From Micrasema longulum (lineage: Eukaryota; Arthropoda; Insecta; Trichoptera; Brachycentridae), in NCBI GenBank assembly GCA_022494885.1, contig JAGVSM010002393.1:124001-188000 (forward strand): a stretch of DNA of 64,000 bases. Reading direction: 5' to 3'. The notes beneath the pieces are model-generated. The model searched no databases. It was given only the letters and a program-made list of their open reading frames with translations, and was not told the origin of the DNA. Made by a program: the position numbers and the translations under genes. Shown here in pieces: positions 40,312 through 53,200 of the stretch (its first letter is position 1; each line of letters opens with the position of its first letter).

Positions 40312-42600
40312 TATATAATATGTTCGCTCGGTATTATTTTCCTAAAAAACTATTCATTAAAGGGTAAAAATCTTTCATAAAATATTTGTATGCCTCATTG
40401 TTAATTCTGTATCATTATATTCTGCGATAATAGATACACAGAGTTTTCAACTAAGACATTTTTTCATATTAACGTATGATGCGCAATGTCCCCGTGTTTT
40501 CAAATATTATTCCAATGTAAACTTACTGCCCTGAACTTGAACATTACACCAAACATGAAAGATAAATTGAACATTCCTCTTATTAATTATGTACTTTTTA
40601 TATTTTACAGCTGTAATTATTCTTGATTGATTCTTTAACAAATATCCGAAACCCTTATTTTTTTATTGTGATATGTGTAAAATCTGTTAGTTAGCTTATG
40701 AATACTTATTTTTAAACGTGCTTCATTTTTTTGGTGTGTATTTGTGTGGTGTATTTTTAATGTTATTGTTAGTATTTATATTGAATGTTATATTTGATTA
40801 TAAATACATCACTTATACTTCAGTAATCTTTGAAAGGGCACAAATGAGCATGCTGGGTAAATTAAAGATGCTCAAATTCTGTCAGAAATAAGAGTACATA
40901 CACTTACATTTAAACTTCATATCAAACTGAATACTGAGAAAAATTATGACGTTTTCCAAAATTATTTTTGAATGACTCGTGCCCCATCACAGATTATCAG
41001 TTTAATTGGCAACATCTGTATTTAATTAATAATCATTTTTGAATATATAAGCAAGTTGATCCTAATACGTTTTTATAATGTTCAGTTTGCTGTTGTAAAA
41101 CTATATTTCTAAATCAATCCAAATCTAACTGACAATGGTTTTAGCTTCTTACTCTTGATACATTTTATTACAGCAAGAATTACTATCTTACAAACACTTT
41201 AAATCATCAGTTGCATAATCTTGACCTTAAAATAAAATTTAAAAAGCACTTTACCACTGGAAATTGAATTTTCATCAGTCATTATGGTTGCAATTAAAGC
41301 CTTTCATATTCAAACTCAAAATTTTACATTTTTACATTGTCTTTAAAAATATATAAAACTGCTTCAAATGAGAACTCATATTATAATATAGCACTAGGGT
41401 TCTCTGTAAAATGTCTAGTTTTTAAATTTATCCAACATTATTAAGAAACGATGATGTCATTTTTAATATTATATGCCTTAATTTTTTATTGGTGTAAAGT
41501 CAAAGATCGAAGTGGTTGTTTTTGATTTCGGTGGGCTTGGGTAATTCTCACCTCAGTAATAAATTATTTTCATGTGGTGTCAAAATATAAAAAATGTAAA
41601 TGTTTCACTGGATTTATTATGTATATTGAACAATTTCTCCATTTCAAACATTAATTATCTATATTTTTATGTAATGTCTTATTTATTTTCTGTCCTAAAT
41701 ATTTGTTTTAATGAAGATTAAATTCACCAAATTACCTGCACTGAATATTATTTATGTTTAATTATATAAGCCCTTTGCCTTAATTGTAGTAAATCAATTG
41801 TTAACTTTATATTGTTTCGTTTAATTAATTACTTGAGATATAATTCGAATACGGTGCTGATGAAAAGCTTATTGTGGGTAAATGACATATTAAAAAAAAA
41901 CTTTAATCCCTATTACAAATCTTTCATTTTTATTCTCTGAAAACATAATACCCAGTCACCCACTTATAGAAGTAATGGTTACTTTTTTAACACTTTATAT
42001 AAGGGCGGACATATTGCCTTAAGACAAGTTGTTCCTACCTACCCAAACTAATGGTTAAAACATCAAGCTACTATCAGTTTGATTGCCAAATACATATCAA
42101 TTTAAAATTAAATAAATAAAAAAAGTACCTGACGTGTGAAACTAGTAATTTTAGAAAATTAACAATCAACAAGAAGCAACTGATATTCAAATTGAAGTGC
42201 TTTATGCACTATTAGATCTGGATAAAGGAAATAATTGGAAAAACAGAGTCAGTTTATAAAATATATTTTATCATGACACAACTTTTATAAAGTTTAGATT
42301 TGAGGCGGTCAGCACAGAAGTGATGTAACCCACAAATATAAATGAACTTTAAAAGAGGTCCATAACCATGCGTTTTATAAACTAGATGTAGATGAACCCA
42401 TCTTTTCCTATTCATTAATAGATGGCACTGCTTACACTATTGCCAGTTTAAACATCCTATAGCTACATTGCTAAACTTTGAATGCAATTTTCTCAGTTTA
42501 ACATTTTTGTGGGTTACGTCTTTTCTGGGCTTACTGATTCATTTATTCACAAACACAGTTTGATTTAAATTATTTACTAAAAATTCTCAATATAAATGGA
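40312..42600. other. intergenic, AT-rich
   Basis: No gene seen. It contains a dispersed repeat tail at 41998-42060 (GGGCGGACATATTGCCTTAA). The rest is AT-rich sequence without recognisable features. Confidence 0.5.
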
Positions 42601-42639
42601 GGTGTACAAAGTATAATATTTAAATTTATTTTTGTTTTC

Positions 42640-42960
42640 CACATCCGCTCTTAAGTGGAACATGTGGATATCACCAGACGTCTCTAGGAGAACCTATCGC
42701 TAGCCAGCACTCTCGCCTCCTCACACATCAATCCCGTGTCTCTTAGTTCCGCCGAATGTAACTGAAAAATCGTTATCGATGGTCTTCCAGGACAGTGGGT
42801 GCCCGTAGGTGTGAAGAAGGGGCAACATGGGTTAAGAGTCTCCCGAAGCATCCACAGCATGTGTCCCAAGTCAGGTCCCCCGCTGTACGCTCAAAACACT
42901 TGTTATAGGAGGCTGCTGCGTTCGTTCTTAGACTTCAATGTTAGTTATGAAATCAAACTA
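42640..42960 (-). pseudogene. LINE C-terminal coding fragment
   Basis: On minus: CPFFTPTGTHCPGRPSITIF, then CEEARVLASDRF. Same family as 5250-5515 (SLEAQARVLAS-like ending) in the opposite orientation. Core missing. Confidence 0.65.
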
Positions 42961-43053
42961 CATTTTACCTAATATCCTTTTCCTCAAAACTTGGATGTTT
43001 GGTGTTTTGAGTTTAAGTAAAGTGCCTCGATTAACATTAATTTTTAATTAGTT

Positions 43054-43059
43054 TTTATT
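43054..43059 (-). terminator. EEF1AKMT1: polyadenylation signal AATAAA
   Basis: AATAAA on the minus strand about 155 bases after the stop codon of the methyltransferase gene. Position fits a short 3' UTR. The motif is common in such AT-rich DNA. Confidence 0.45.
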
Positions 43060-43214
43060 TACAACTTGTATAAAAAATATAAGTAATTACTTCATTATAT
43101 GGTGCTTTCCTAAAAAGAGGTCTCATTTAACTTGAATATATTTTTTTATCTAATGAACTGGACGATCAATGTGAGTATAAATGTTTTAGCAGTAACAAAA
43201 GACCAACGTAATTA

Positions 43215-45640
43215 TTATCTCAATTCTTCGTCAAAATTGAAATTGGCAAAACATGAAAACTCGTTGGCCAAATTGTTACGATGTTGGGGTTTAAAAGAGC
43301 AACAATTCACATTCAACAATTCTTTGGCTAAGTCTGCCATTATGGCTCCCGTACAAAGAATGATTTTGTCTCTGGCCAACAGTTTAATAGTTTCCGATGT
43401 TTTTGTCAAGCATTCTTCTGACAGAAATGGTGGATCGGCTATCACCAAATCAAATGTTCCAATGATCTCTTTAGGTAATTTATCCGGGAAATTGAAATCG
43501 TAATGTATAAAGTTGTGTCCATGAACTGCAAATCTTGTATCAAATTCCAATAGTTTAACTGAAAGAAAGATAGTTGTTAGTTTTTTTTATAATTAAATAC
43601 GACCAATTGATGTTGTCATTACATAATATGAACTATGTCTCTACAGTATATTTTTAATAAATAAAATGAATTTGAAATATGGTTTACCAAACGACAGATT
43701 ATCAAAATGAGAATGAAACATTTAAGTTTGTAAGTGAAAATTCTTGATGGAAGTTCATTGTGATGAGAATGTATGATTTTTGACTATCTTAGAATGAGTA
43801 TACAATATTAGTCAGGCAGTTAATTTTTCAAAATATATTATGTTATCTAAAATTATTGTTATATCTGATTTATTATTGAAAATTGTTGAAATAAGATCAA
43901 ATAAATAAATAAAAAACAATATAGTTAAAAATAACATTTGTATGCCATAAAAGCAGTGCTATTAAAACTGACCATAGATTACAAAAGATTCCACAAAGGT
44001 TTTGTCAAAGAGGGTCTCTTTTTTTCAAATTGTCGAGGGCAACACAACATTTCCCATACAAAAGTCTCTATAGTGTATAGTGTCTAAGATAGAGATAGCA
44101 CAGACCCTTATGTATGGGAGCAAAGCATGGAATCATAAGGCAGCGGTTTTTTAAAAAAAATGTTAGATGAAAGACTATTAAACTAAGCCAAAAATTTTTT
44201 TAAACATTTTTATGTAATGATTATCAGCGCTAAGATTTTTTTAAAGTTTTGAATTTTCAAAATTACTCCGCGTGTGACGTCTTAGGTTATCTTCCCTTTC
44301 TTCGCGGTAGTTCTGCTGATTAGCCAGTTGGCTTCCAACAAACCGTAAATCTCTCACAACACTATAATAAGTTGATTCGGAAAAACTAGTGACGTCATCC
44401 AAAGTAGTTAGTTTTTACCAATATTATTTTTAAATTTTTTTTTATGCATTTTTAAGAAACTTTGCCATACAATTTAGTGCTCCAATTTTTACCACGCATA
44501 AAAACATTTTTATATCCAATTTCCCGTAGCGCTGAACTTTCTCATTGGAAAAATAAGGTTGAAAGTAGGCTGGATGCTGTCAAAATGCAATCTCTCAGGT
44601 GAAGGTGGTAAAACTATGCATGCATGCAAATGTTGAGATTCATGCATTACGAGGTGTGTTCAGAAAATAAAGAGAATTTTCATTTTTTGAAAAAAAATAA
44701 ATATTTATTCGTCTACATTAATGTTGTGGCCTACAAAATAGTCCCCATTAGATATTATGCACTTGTGCCAGCGCTTCTTTCAAGCCTCGAAATACTTCTT
44801 AAACTCCATCTTTGAGATAGCCTATAGCTCGTTCAGCGATGCACTTTTAATGTCATCTATGCTTGTAAAGGACAGCCCTTTAAGGTTCTCTTTATTTTTG
44901 GAAATACGAATAAGTCACACGGAGCCATGTCTGGCGAATATGGAGGCTGGAACATCGTTACTCGTTATATTGTTACCAAAAATTCATGAACTAAATAGCA
45001 ATGAAGTGTGAGCAACAAATGGTCTCGATAGGCTGCAATTAGTGTATCAATGCAATGAATGCCCTTTGTACAATCAGGCGAAGTCATATTTCTAAAAATG
45101 TTTTTTTAGTTGTGTATATTAAAAAGTGAATCTTTGCAAAATGATTGATAACTAATCATTACTCGTTTTCCATTTAAAGAGCGCCTTTCCTTGAGTATTT
45201 TTTGTACAAATAAATTAAAATAAGTTTTGTACCTGAATCTGGAATTTCCACTGCTCTATGTACCGGAGTGTAGAGAGTCGGACATGAGATCAAGCAGACG
45301 GTTCCATTGGGAGGCAAAACTCTCTTAACTGCTTTGACTATCGAATTGATTGTACATTCGTCATACCAAAACTGGCTGAGTTGCTAAAAATTAATTAAAT
45401 CACAAACATAAATAAAATTGCAGCAATACAGATGCAAAATAAATGTAATATACATGACCACACTCAAATTTAACTACCTACCCAATCTTCTTCAAATATT
45501 ACATTTCCTTTTAAATTATCTCCTCGTTCTAAGTTATCAAGTATAACTCGCCGTTTTTCCTTTTCCAAATAAAATTCCTGCAGAGCGGCAAACGTTTCCG
45601 CTGATAAACATGGGACATCGTCACTCTCATCTGCAGACAT
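43215..45640 (-). CDS. EEF1AKMT1: eEF1A lysine methyltransferase 1 (N6AMT2 family)
   Basis: S-adenosylmethionine-dependent methyltransferase that modifies a lysine of translation elongation factor eEF1A in the cytosol (family knowledge). Exons on minus: 45640-45482, 45383-45233, 43558-43215; all GT-AG, phases consistent, 217 residues against about 214 in mammals. Exon 1 gives MSADESDDVPCLSAETFAAL; exon 2 starts QLSQFWYDECT, a family signature; exon 3 carries the catalytic DPPF at about 145-148 within DLVIADPPFLSEECLTKTSE, then CTGAIM and NLANEFSCF. The ATG at 45640 opens the only frame in phase with exon 2. The gene diverges from the TFB2M gene with 1574 bp between starts and converges on the kinesin gene. 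The last intron (about 1.7 kb) carries a mariner remnant. No missing key residue seen. Confidence 0.93.
44150..44560. repeat. dispersed repeat, copy 1
   Basis: In the intron of the methyltransferase gene. AACATTTTTATGTAATGATTATCA, ATCCAATTTCCCGTAGCGCT and related strings reappear in order at 57500-57870. Unclassified; no termini identified. Confidence 0.55.
44660..44970 (-). pseudogene. mariner transposase C-terminal remnant
   Basis: On minus: FQPPYSPDMAPCDLF, IKRTLKGLSFTSIDDIKSAS, WKKRWHKCIISNGDYF, then a stop. This is the mariner DD34D C-terminal third, including the PPYSPDMAPCD catalytic block. The frame is interrupted; the N-terminal part is missing. Confidence 0.85.
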
Positions 45641-45834
45641 TTTTTAAAGTTAATAATCAAATTGAAATGATTTATAAAATTCGGTAACTTCGCGTTTAAA
45701 TTTTATGAATATTTTATAGGTTAAAATTAACATGATCTGTCATGAGAAATGTGTCAAAATTCAAAATGTCAAAACAGAGCCTAACCACAGATAAGAATGA
45801 AGTTTCAATCATTGCCATAAACGATACCATTTAT

Positions 45835-46260
45835 ATCACGGGGGAATAAATCAAATTGAAAAAAAGCTTTTGAATGCGGCATGCAGTTTGTTTGTTTTGA
45901 GAGATGGTGGCGAGATTGAGAAAAATATAGATGAGATTAGATTCTCTCGGAGTGGAAAAAATAGGAAAGACACATGGTGAATTAACTTTCTATCTCACAT
46001 ATTCGATATGGTACAAGGAAGACGCGATCTTCCATTTAATCTCAAGTTTCCGATCGGTGGATGTTCCCGCTTCCTCTCAGTTGGCGAAGAGACGGACAGC
46101 TTCCGTCTATTCATACGAGTGAACGTGGAACTTAATTTTACAGCCTCCGAGATAATCTTATCTCATCTTTATTTTTCTCAATCTCGCCAGCATCCTCAAT
46201 CCAAACAAACTACCCCATTCAAAAGCTTTTTTTTCCACTTTGATTTATTCTCCCCGTGAT
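45835..46260. mobile_element. foldback element with arms of about 115 bp
   Basis: ATCACGGGGGAATAAATCAA at the left is answered by TTGATTTATTCTCCCCGTGAT-like text at the right end. Inner arm strings GGCGAGATTGAGAAAAATA and its complement are also near perfect. It is 426 bp in total, in the shared upstream region of the divergent EEF1AKMT1 and TFB2M genes. No clear target duplication. Confidence 0.85.
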
Positions 46261-47214
46261 AACTACATGTGGTGTTGATGATATTGTCAGGGTTGCCAGT
46301 TTGTGGGGAATTTCCCAAACTACGGGGAATCTCAACATGATTGGGGATTTTGTGAGGTTTGGTATTATGCGAGGAAAATGTGAGGATTTTAACATTTTAC
46401 CATTTATTAATTTATCTTTAGCTAACACATCGGTAAGTGATTAAACCATTAATATTATTATGAATTAAATCGATATTTTTTAATATCAAAACACTATCAA
46501 CTTCTAGAAGTAATTCGAGGATCCTTTTTTTAACAGAAAATGAAAACAGTGACAGTCGAATGAGCACATTTCGTACTTGTACAAACTTGCTTTTTGTTTT
46601 ATTATCTTTCAAAATAATAATGGTTTTGTGCAAAAAAATGTAAATGGTTGTTAAAAGTTGTTTATAAAAAAGCGCAAGATAATTTTAAAGTACGAGTAGG
46701 CTATTAACAAAATTTGTTTAAATTCTTCTTAAGAGCTCACAAACGTCCCCTCGAAATATCGAGGATGATTAGACTTTATGTCAATTTTGTTTGAATTAAA
46801 AAATATAGTAACATTATAAATGCATAACTGGCAAAGTTACCGATGGAAGACCCTCGCTACACTCACGATTCTAGCCAGTTTTTAATTCATGTTTTCCATA
46901 TATATTTTATCAAAACAGTTTTTTCTTTCTTGAGATAATTATGTAGGGAATTTGTGAAGAATCGGGACTTTGTTTTCTCCCCATTTGGGTAATTTGGAAA
47001 ATAAGCACTGGCAGCACTGGATATTGTACTTACCGCCCTCACCGGTAAGATAAGATATCAATATCTATGCTTTGTGTTTGTTTTTTGTTTTGACATTTCA
47101 CATAAATGTTTTAGGTTAAACTATTTATACAATACCAAAATAATTGCCCAACAAAGTCTGATATTTACACTATAACCTCCGAAAAGTAATTATTTAAAAT
47201 AAAATTTTTCGAGA

Positions 47215-50200
47215 ATGTTTATTAAACTTGTAAATGTGAAATATTTGCAAAGATCAATCAATTTCGATGCCTTTAAGTTTAGTACAGCTGCGGCAGTATC
47301 TCCGAAGAAAGTAGCGGTTGCTAAAAGTAATGATAAACCAAAAAAAGAGCGCGTTAACTCTAAAGAACTTTTAAATTATATAGAATCTCAGAAATGTCAT
47401 TACGACATTCAGGCCCTGGCTTCTCCACATTTATTAAAAATTCGACGCTCTATCCCGGAGTGTTTATATGTCACTTCTAAGGACACAGCGAAGACTATCG
47501 CTACAATACTTGTTGATAAGCTGAAAGGAAATATTCCTGTTCTTGAAATAAATCCTGGTTTCGGTTGCTTAACAACTGAGCTTCTACAATGCGGTATAAG
47601 TAACTTAAGGGTTTGCGAATATTCTGTTTTTCACAAGGCACCACTTTTGGTAAGTTCAAAATAAATTTTATAGTACTAAAATAAAAAGATAGACAAAATA
47701 TATTGAGGAACACGGTCCGGGGTAACATTGGTTACGGCCGCAAAACAGGCAAGCGTTTAATGTGAAATTAATCAATTAAAAAAAATAAAACAAAATTTAC
47801 TGTGGGTGTAACTACTGACATATCGTCGGTGATATTGCAATACCGCGTCATCTGTTTTTCTTTTACGGAAATGTTTTAATGTTGCAAAAATAAAATAAAT
47901 AAATAATATATAGTAAAAAACTATTTCAGAACCATTTAAGAAATTTTATTACAAAACAAATAAAACATCATTAAGTGTTAGTAATGTCAAAATAACATTT
48001 TAAATACCTATTACAATGAATGAAAAAACTAGTGTTTTCCCATTTTTTTGGGAGTTGCTTCGCTGTTGTAGTGAATTTTGATATAATTTCAGTCATAAGT
48101 CTAGTTAACTCATCATCAGATGAATGTTCTCCAGATTCAGATGCAAACGAACGAGTTGATTGTTATATTTTTAGGTTTTTATAATATTTACCATGAATTG
48201 GTAGAATGTATGTTAGGGATATATCGTATCTTTTTTCTTTGCACTGGTAATGCGTTTTCTTAAAGGGTAAGGCGGATCTCGTTGAATGTGATACAAATGA
48301 TATATCCGTCTCCCTTGCTTTTTTTTAGTTAAGTTCACAATATAAAACGTTGTTTTGTCATTAATAGTTTCATTAAATTTGGCTGATTAAAAACATAGGC
48401 ATCTGAAGCTATAAATACATGCATGTAGTTTTCTTCCGATTTGCTATTGCATTTTGTAATGCATTAGTACTCAAAAACTCAGTACAATCCATTACCGAAA
48501 CGATAAATTGGGGCAAAACTAATTTACTGTGGATATACTTAAATATATTACTGTGACTTGTGACTTACTCAATTATTTGAGTTTTTAAGTACCATATAAA
48601 AACAATTAACACCATCTAGTGGAAATTATTAGAAACTAGGTGTTCGTTCACTATTACACTGAAAGAAATAGATTAGTTGGTAAAATAATCTTTTTTTAAA
48701 TTTGGAGTGACACCACTATTATAGTAAACAGCAAATATAACGGAAGACTACAAAAAGCTGTAGAAACTATGTTGAAAGCATTCTAATCACATTGAACATA
48801 TCAAAGTTCCAAAAATGAGGCATACACCTGTGTTCAATAATAGTTAACATGAATCTTCCGACACTTTATAATATCAGGTTTTTGTTATGTGAATTTTTTT
48901 CCACAGAAGTTAAAAGAAAAATATCCAAATCTGCGTATACTCATCGGGGATTTTCTCGGTCTGTGGAAACTTGAATTTCAAGATAAAATGGATGGCGGGA
49001 ATCGGGTAGAAACATTTTTCAATGATATCCACAAAAACTCAAACGGTAATAACATATTTAAATTTGCTAGTGAAATTTCTCAGTGGAAGTTTACTGTAGT
49101 TTTATCAGATACATCTCTTATTTGTAAAATCTTATAATTAAATATAACAGAACCCTATAAACTGAAATGTTCAATATAAATTATCTTTATGAAATACATA
49201 ACTAAATTAAAATGATCATGTTTGGTTTCACTTGTTTGTATTTATTTTACGTAATTTGACATTTAATCGTCAGCATGGCTGTATATGAAGCAAAGTATAG
49301 TCACATGCAAAAAAGAAAAATCCACAAATAAACCACTACCCCCGCGTCCTTTCACATTATTTGGCGCTTCCTAATAGTCGACATCTGTTGACTTTATTTA
49401 GCGAGACAATTCTTTCATTTCTGTTTTTATATTACTATAATACAATAAAGGTACAAGTTCATGATGAATATACTGTCAATCATAAGACTCACCAAGCCAA
49501 TTTATATAGCTTGTCGGTGAAGATCCTTTATAAAAAAATAATATATATTATTACACTATAATAAAATAAATATCACATACTACGAATACCAATAAAAATA
49601 TGTGAAATGGATTTAGAAAAATTAGTTGTATTTTCAAAATCAACATGGATATTGTGGAGAACTGTTTTCATACATAACTTTTAAAATCAAACTGTTAAAA
49701 ATTGTGATGTATTAGGGGCGTGAACAATGCAATAGACCGTTTTCGTGGGTATTTGAAATATTTTTTTATTAGTAAATAAGTACAAAAAAAATTGTTATAT
49801 TTCCCTATCGAAACTTATTCAGAATACAATCATTATAATTTGAATCCCTTTGGTTCGTGTTTAAATTTGGTCCCGTGGCTAGTGCTGTGGACTCATTTAC
49901 TCATTCAATAATGATAAAAATAAAAAATAAATCATCATCATTCCCATTCCACACCTAATGGTGCATAGGACACTGCATTGGTACCAATCAAAGCGTATCT
50001 TGATATTTTTTTGTTGCATGTGGATGATCAGTCTTACGCTTCAAGTGCCAGTCCAGGGACTGTGAAATATTGTAGTGTAAAAACACATTTTTAAATAAGT
50101 ATTTCATGCCAACCATGTCAGGAATCGAACCCGAAACCTCTTGCATAGTAGGCAAACATGCTGACCGCCTCACCACGAGGCCGACACCAAAAATTAAATA

Positions 50201-53200
50201 CCAAAATTAAATTCAGAAGTTGAAATAAATACGAAATAGTCATTTCCTTTGCCTGGTTGGAATATCGGTCTCTTCAGATGACATCCTAAGAGGGTTAAAT
50301 TCTAGACTACAAACATTTGGACATACTTAAAATATTATTTTTGTAATGTTTGAAAAATATTTGTAAAAATAAAAAATTGTAAATGTTATTGTTGTACCTT
50401 TAATTCCCAGCATAAATTAGTATTGTAGTAGTATAAAACATTTCAGTATTCATTGTGTGAAAAATAGTCTGTAATATCAGTTGTTTTTATTGTTACAATT
50501 CTGCTCGTGTCGTGTTGTAACTCAGTCGTGTGTTAAGCTTGTTTTATTTCGCAGATGTTTCACTAAAAGTTGTTGGTGCCATGCCTTCCTTAAACTTTAT
50601 TAGGTATTTAATAAATTCCTTAATCTTCCAAAAAGGAATTATTGAAATGGGGAGACCAGAATTGTTCATAACCCTTCCACCGGCATCTTATTATGTAAGT
50701 TCATTTATTAATATTTTAATGAATATCAGTCTTGCTCGTCATATCCAGTCCGAGAATGGTGAAATATTGCAGTGAAAATCACCCTTTCAAATAGATATTT
50801 CATGTCGATCTTGCTGCTGAACCCGGGACCTCAGGCATGTTAGGCAAAAGTTCTAACCAACCACAAGGTGGAGGGCGTGGAGGCTAATCTCCCTTCAATT
50901 CTCCTCTTTAAGATTTTTACCTATCGATTATTTCTCATTTATACGGGTGGAGCAGGGAAGTATCCCTAACTTTGAGATAAATGAATAAAAAACAGAAAAT
51001 GGCAAAACAAATTTACATTTTGTATCAGTAATATCTACAACTGGAAGTTAATGTTGTTAGGTTTTAAACGACAGATCATTCCAATGATGTCCCTCATTGT
51101 AAATGCACTGCTGTGGCCGGTTTCTGAGGTTCTGCATAACTCTGCAAAGCATCTGTTTCAGAATGCGGCCTACTTCAAGGCTTCTAGGGTCCTGGGTCGA
51201 TGTTTATACACTTAACTCTTGAGTTAGCCCCATAAAGAGTAGTCGCAAGGAGTAAACTCCGGCCATGGAATGTCACTGTATCGGGAGATCAAGCGCCTGG
51301 GGAAGTTTTCCCTCAAAACAATGATCAAATTTCTAGCAGAGTGGGCCGAAGCACCAGCAGCTGAAATCACACTAGTCCCAAATTCATTTGTTGAAGTTGT
51401 GTGAAGCTCAGTATTCATGGTAACAGCATGGTTGTTCCCCTTAATGAAATATGGCCTAATGACGCCTTCACTGCTGATTGCACTCTAAACTGTCACTTTC
51501 TCACTGTGGAGAGGTCTCTCGTGAATTTCACTAGGGTTCACACCACTTCAATACTGCATGTTTGCTTTAACACTTCCAGAAATTTGGAAGTGTGCCTCGT
51601 CCCAAAAACACGCATCTTAAAGCAAGTTTTGAATGATAACCATCTTTTATGGATGGAAGTGAAGGTCATCGTGGAGACTCCATACCGTACATTTGAAAGG
51701 CGCCAGGGCGGACGCATGCTTGCCGGCAGAACGCTTAGGACACTGCAAAATCGATCTTCTTACATGTTCAATGTTTTCTGGAGTTCGACTGGTCCCGTTA
51801 GCCCAAACTCTCTATCGCACAAAACTACCACATGCACGGAAGTTCTCTACCCATAAAAAAAACGGCGTTTTGAGGGGGAATTCGATAACGAGTGTGCATC
51901 GCACCTTGTACTGCAACAATAGATTTGTTTTGGAGAAAATACACATCGACGGCAAAAGCGCGTTGCTCATTTGAGCAAGTTTTAGACATCAAGCGATGTC
52001 TAAAACTGACGGCAGCACTAATGGAAACTTCCATTGCTACTGCGTCATTAGAGCCTATCCCCACCCTTGCAACACTTCCCCTGCCTTTACAATGCCACTT
52101 TGAAAGTAGGGATACTTCCCTGCCCAGCCCTGTGCATAAAAAGCAGCATCAGTAGAATGTCAGAACCTGTCATAAATAAGCAATCCAATTATGATTTGTT
52201 TTGTCAGTGCGTAAATCAGTTGTAGCTCTAATTTTTATGATTCTTTACTCTTTTTTGATATGTATGGTTTAACAATTGATTTAAAAAATATATGTCTCTC
52301 TGTTATAATGTTTCTTTATGATGTTTTTTTTTAGAATCTGATACCTTTTAACACAGAAGAAGAACACAGAATTTACCGTTATATTCCTGTCCTGTTCAAC
52401 GTCCTATGCGATATAGAACTAATGACTAAATTGCCCAGGCGGAATTTCCTTCCCTGGGAATCAGAAAGTACTCAATATAAGAAAGTTAAAAAAGAAAAGG
52501 TACTCATTTTTTCATTTGATTTAAAGAAATTTTATTTTAATAATAAAAATACTTAATTTATTTTTTGATTCCACTTTTATTTATAATTTTCCGACCAACA
52601 TTGTCATTGTTGGTCATAACGAAACCCGGTTACTGGTGAATATTATTAAAACAGTGCAGTTAAAACTAAATACATTTTATTTGTTACAAAAAATGCAGTT
52701 CCACCAAGAAATGTCAGTGGAAAAACTCAACTAACTTTATTTAAATGTATTACATACATTTTGTGTAGGTGTTATCTAAAAGACTCTTCTCACCTACAAA
52801 ATGCCTAGATTTTATTTGATATTCTCAGTTTTATGTATGTTTGGCTTTTATTTGCTTATTCAAACTACTATCACTTAACAGCGAATTTCAATAAATTAAA
52901 CCATTTTTTATTCCAGATAAAAGACTATGACCAAGAGTATGTTTATTTGGTTCGCATTAAGCTGAAAAAGGATCTCCCTTGCAGAGCGGATGATTTGCCG
53001 TTACTTTGGTATTTCTTCAAACACCACTTGATGTCAAAATCCAATCGGGTTATTCCTATGCTAGAGTAAGTATATATTAAGAACAGAAATTCCATAGAAG
53101 AGCCATAGAAGCCTAAGTGATATTTGACACATCTAAGCTAGGTTTTTAAAAATCTTAAGATCAAGAAATATTGTAATTCAAAATTTGAGTCCATCATTAT

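Noticed and set aside
51401..51856. 151-residue plus-strand frame
   Set aside because: It is the antisense of a degenerate transposase read on minus.
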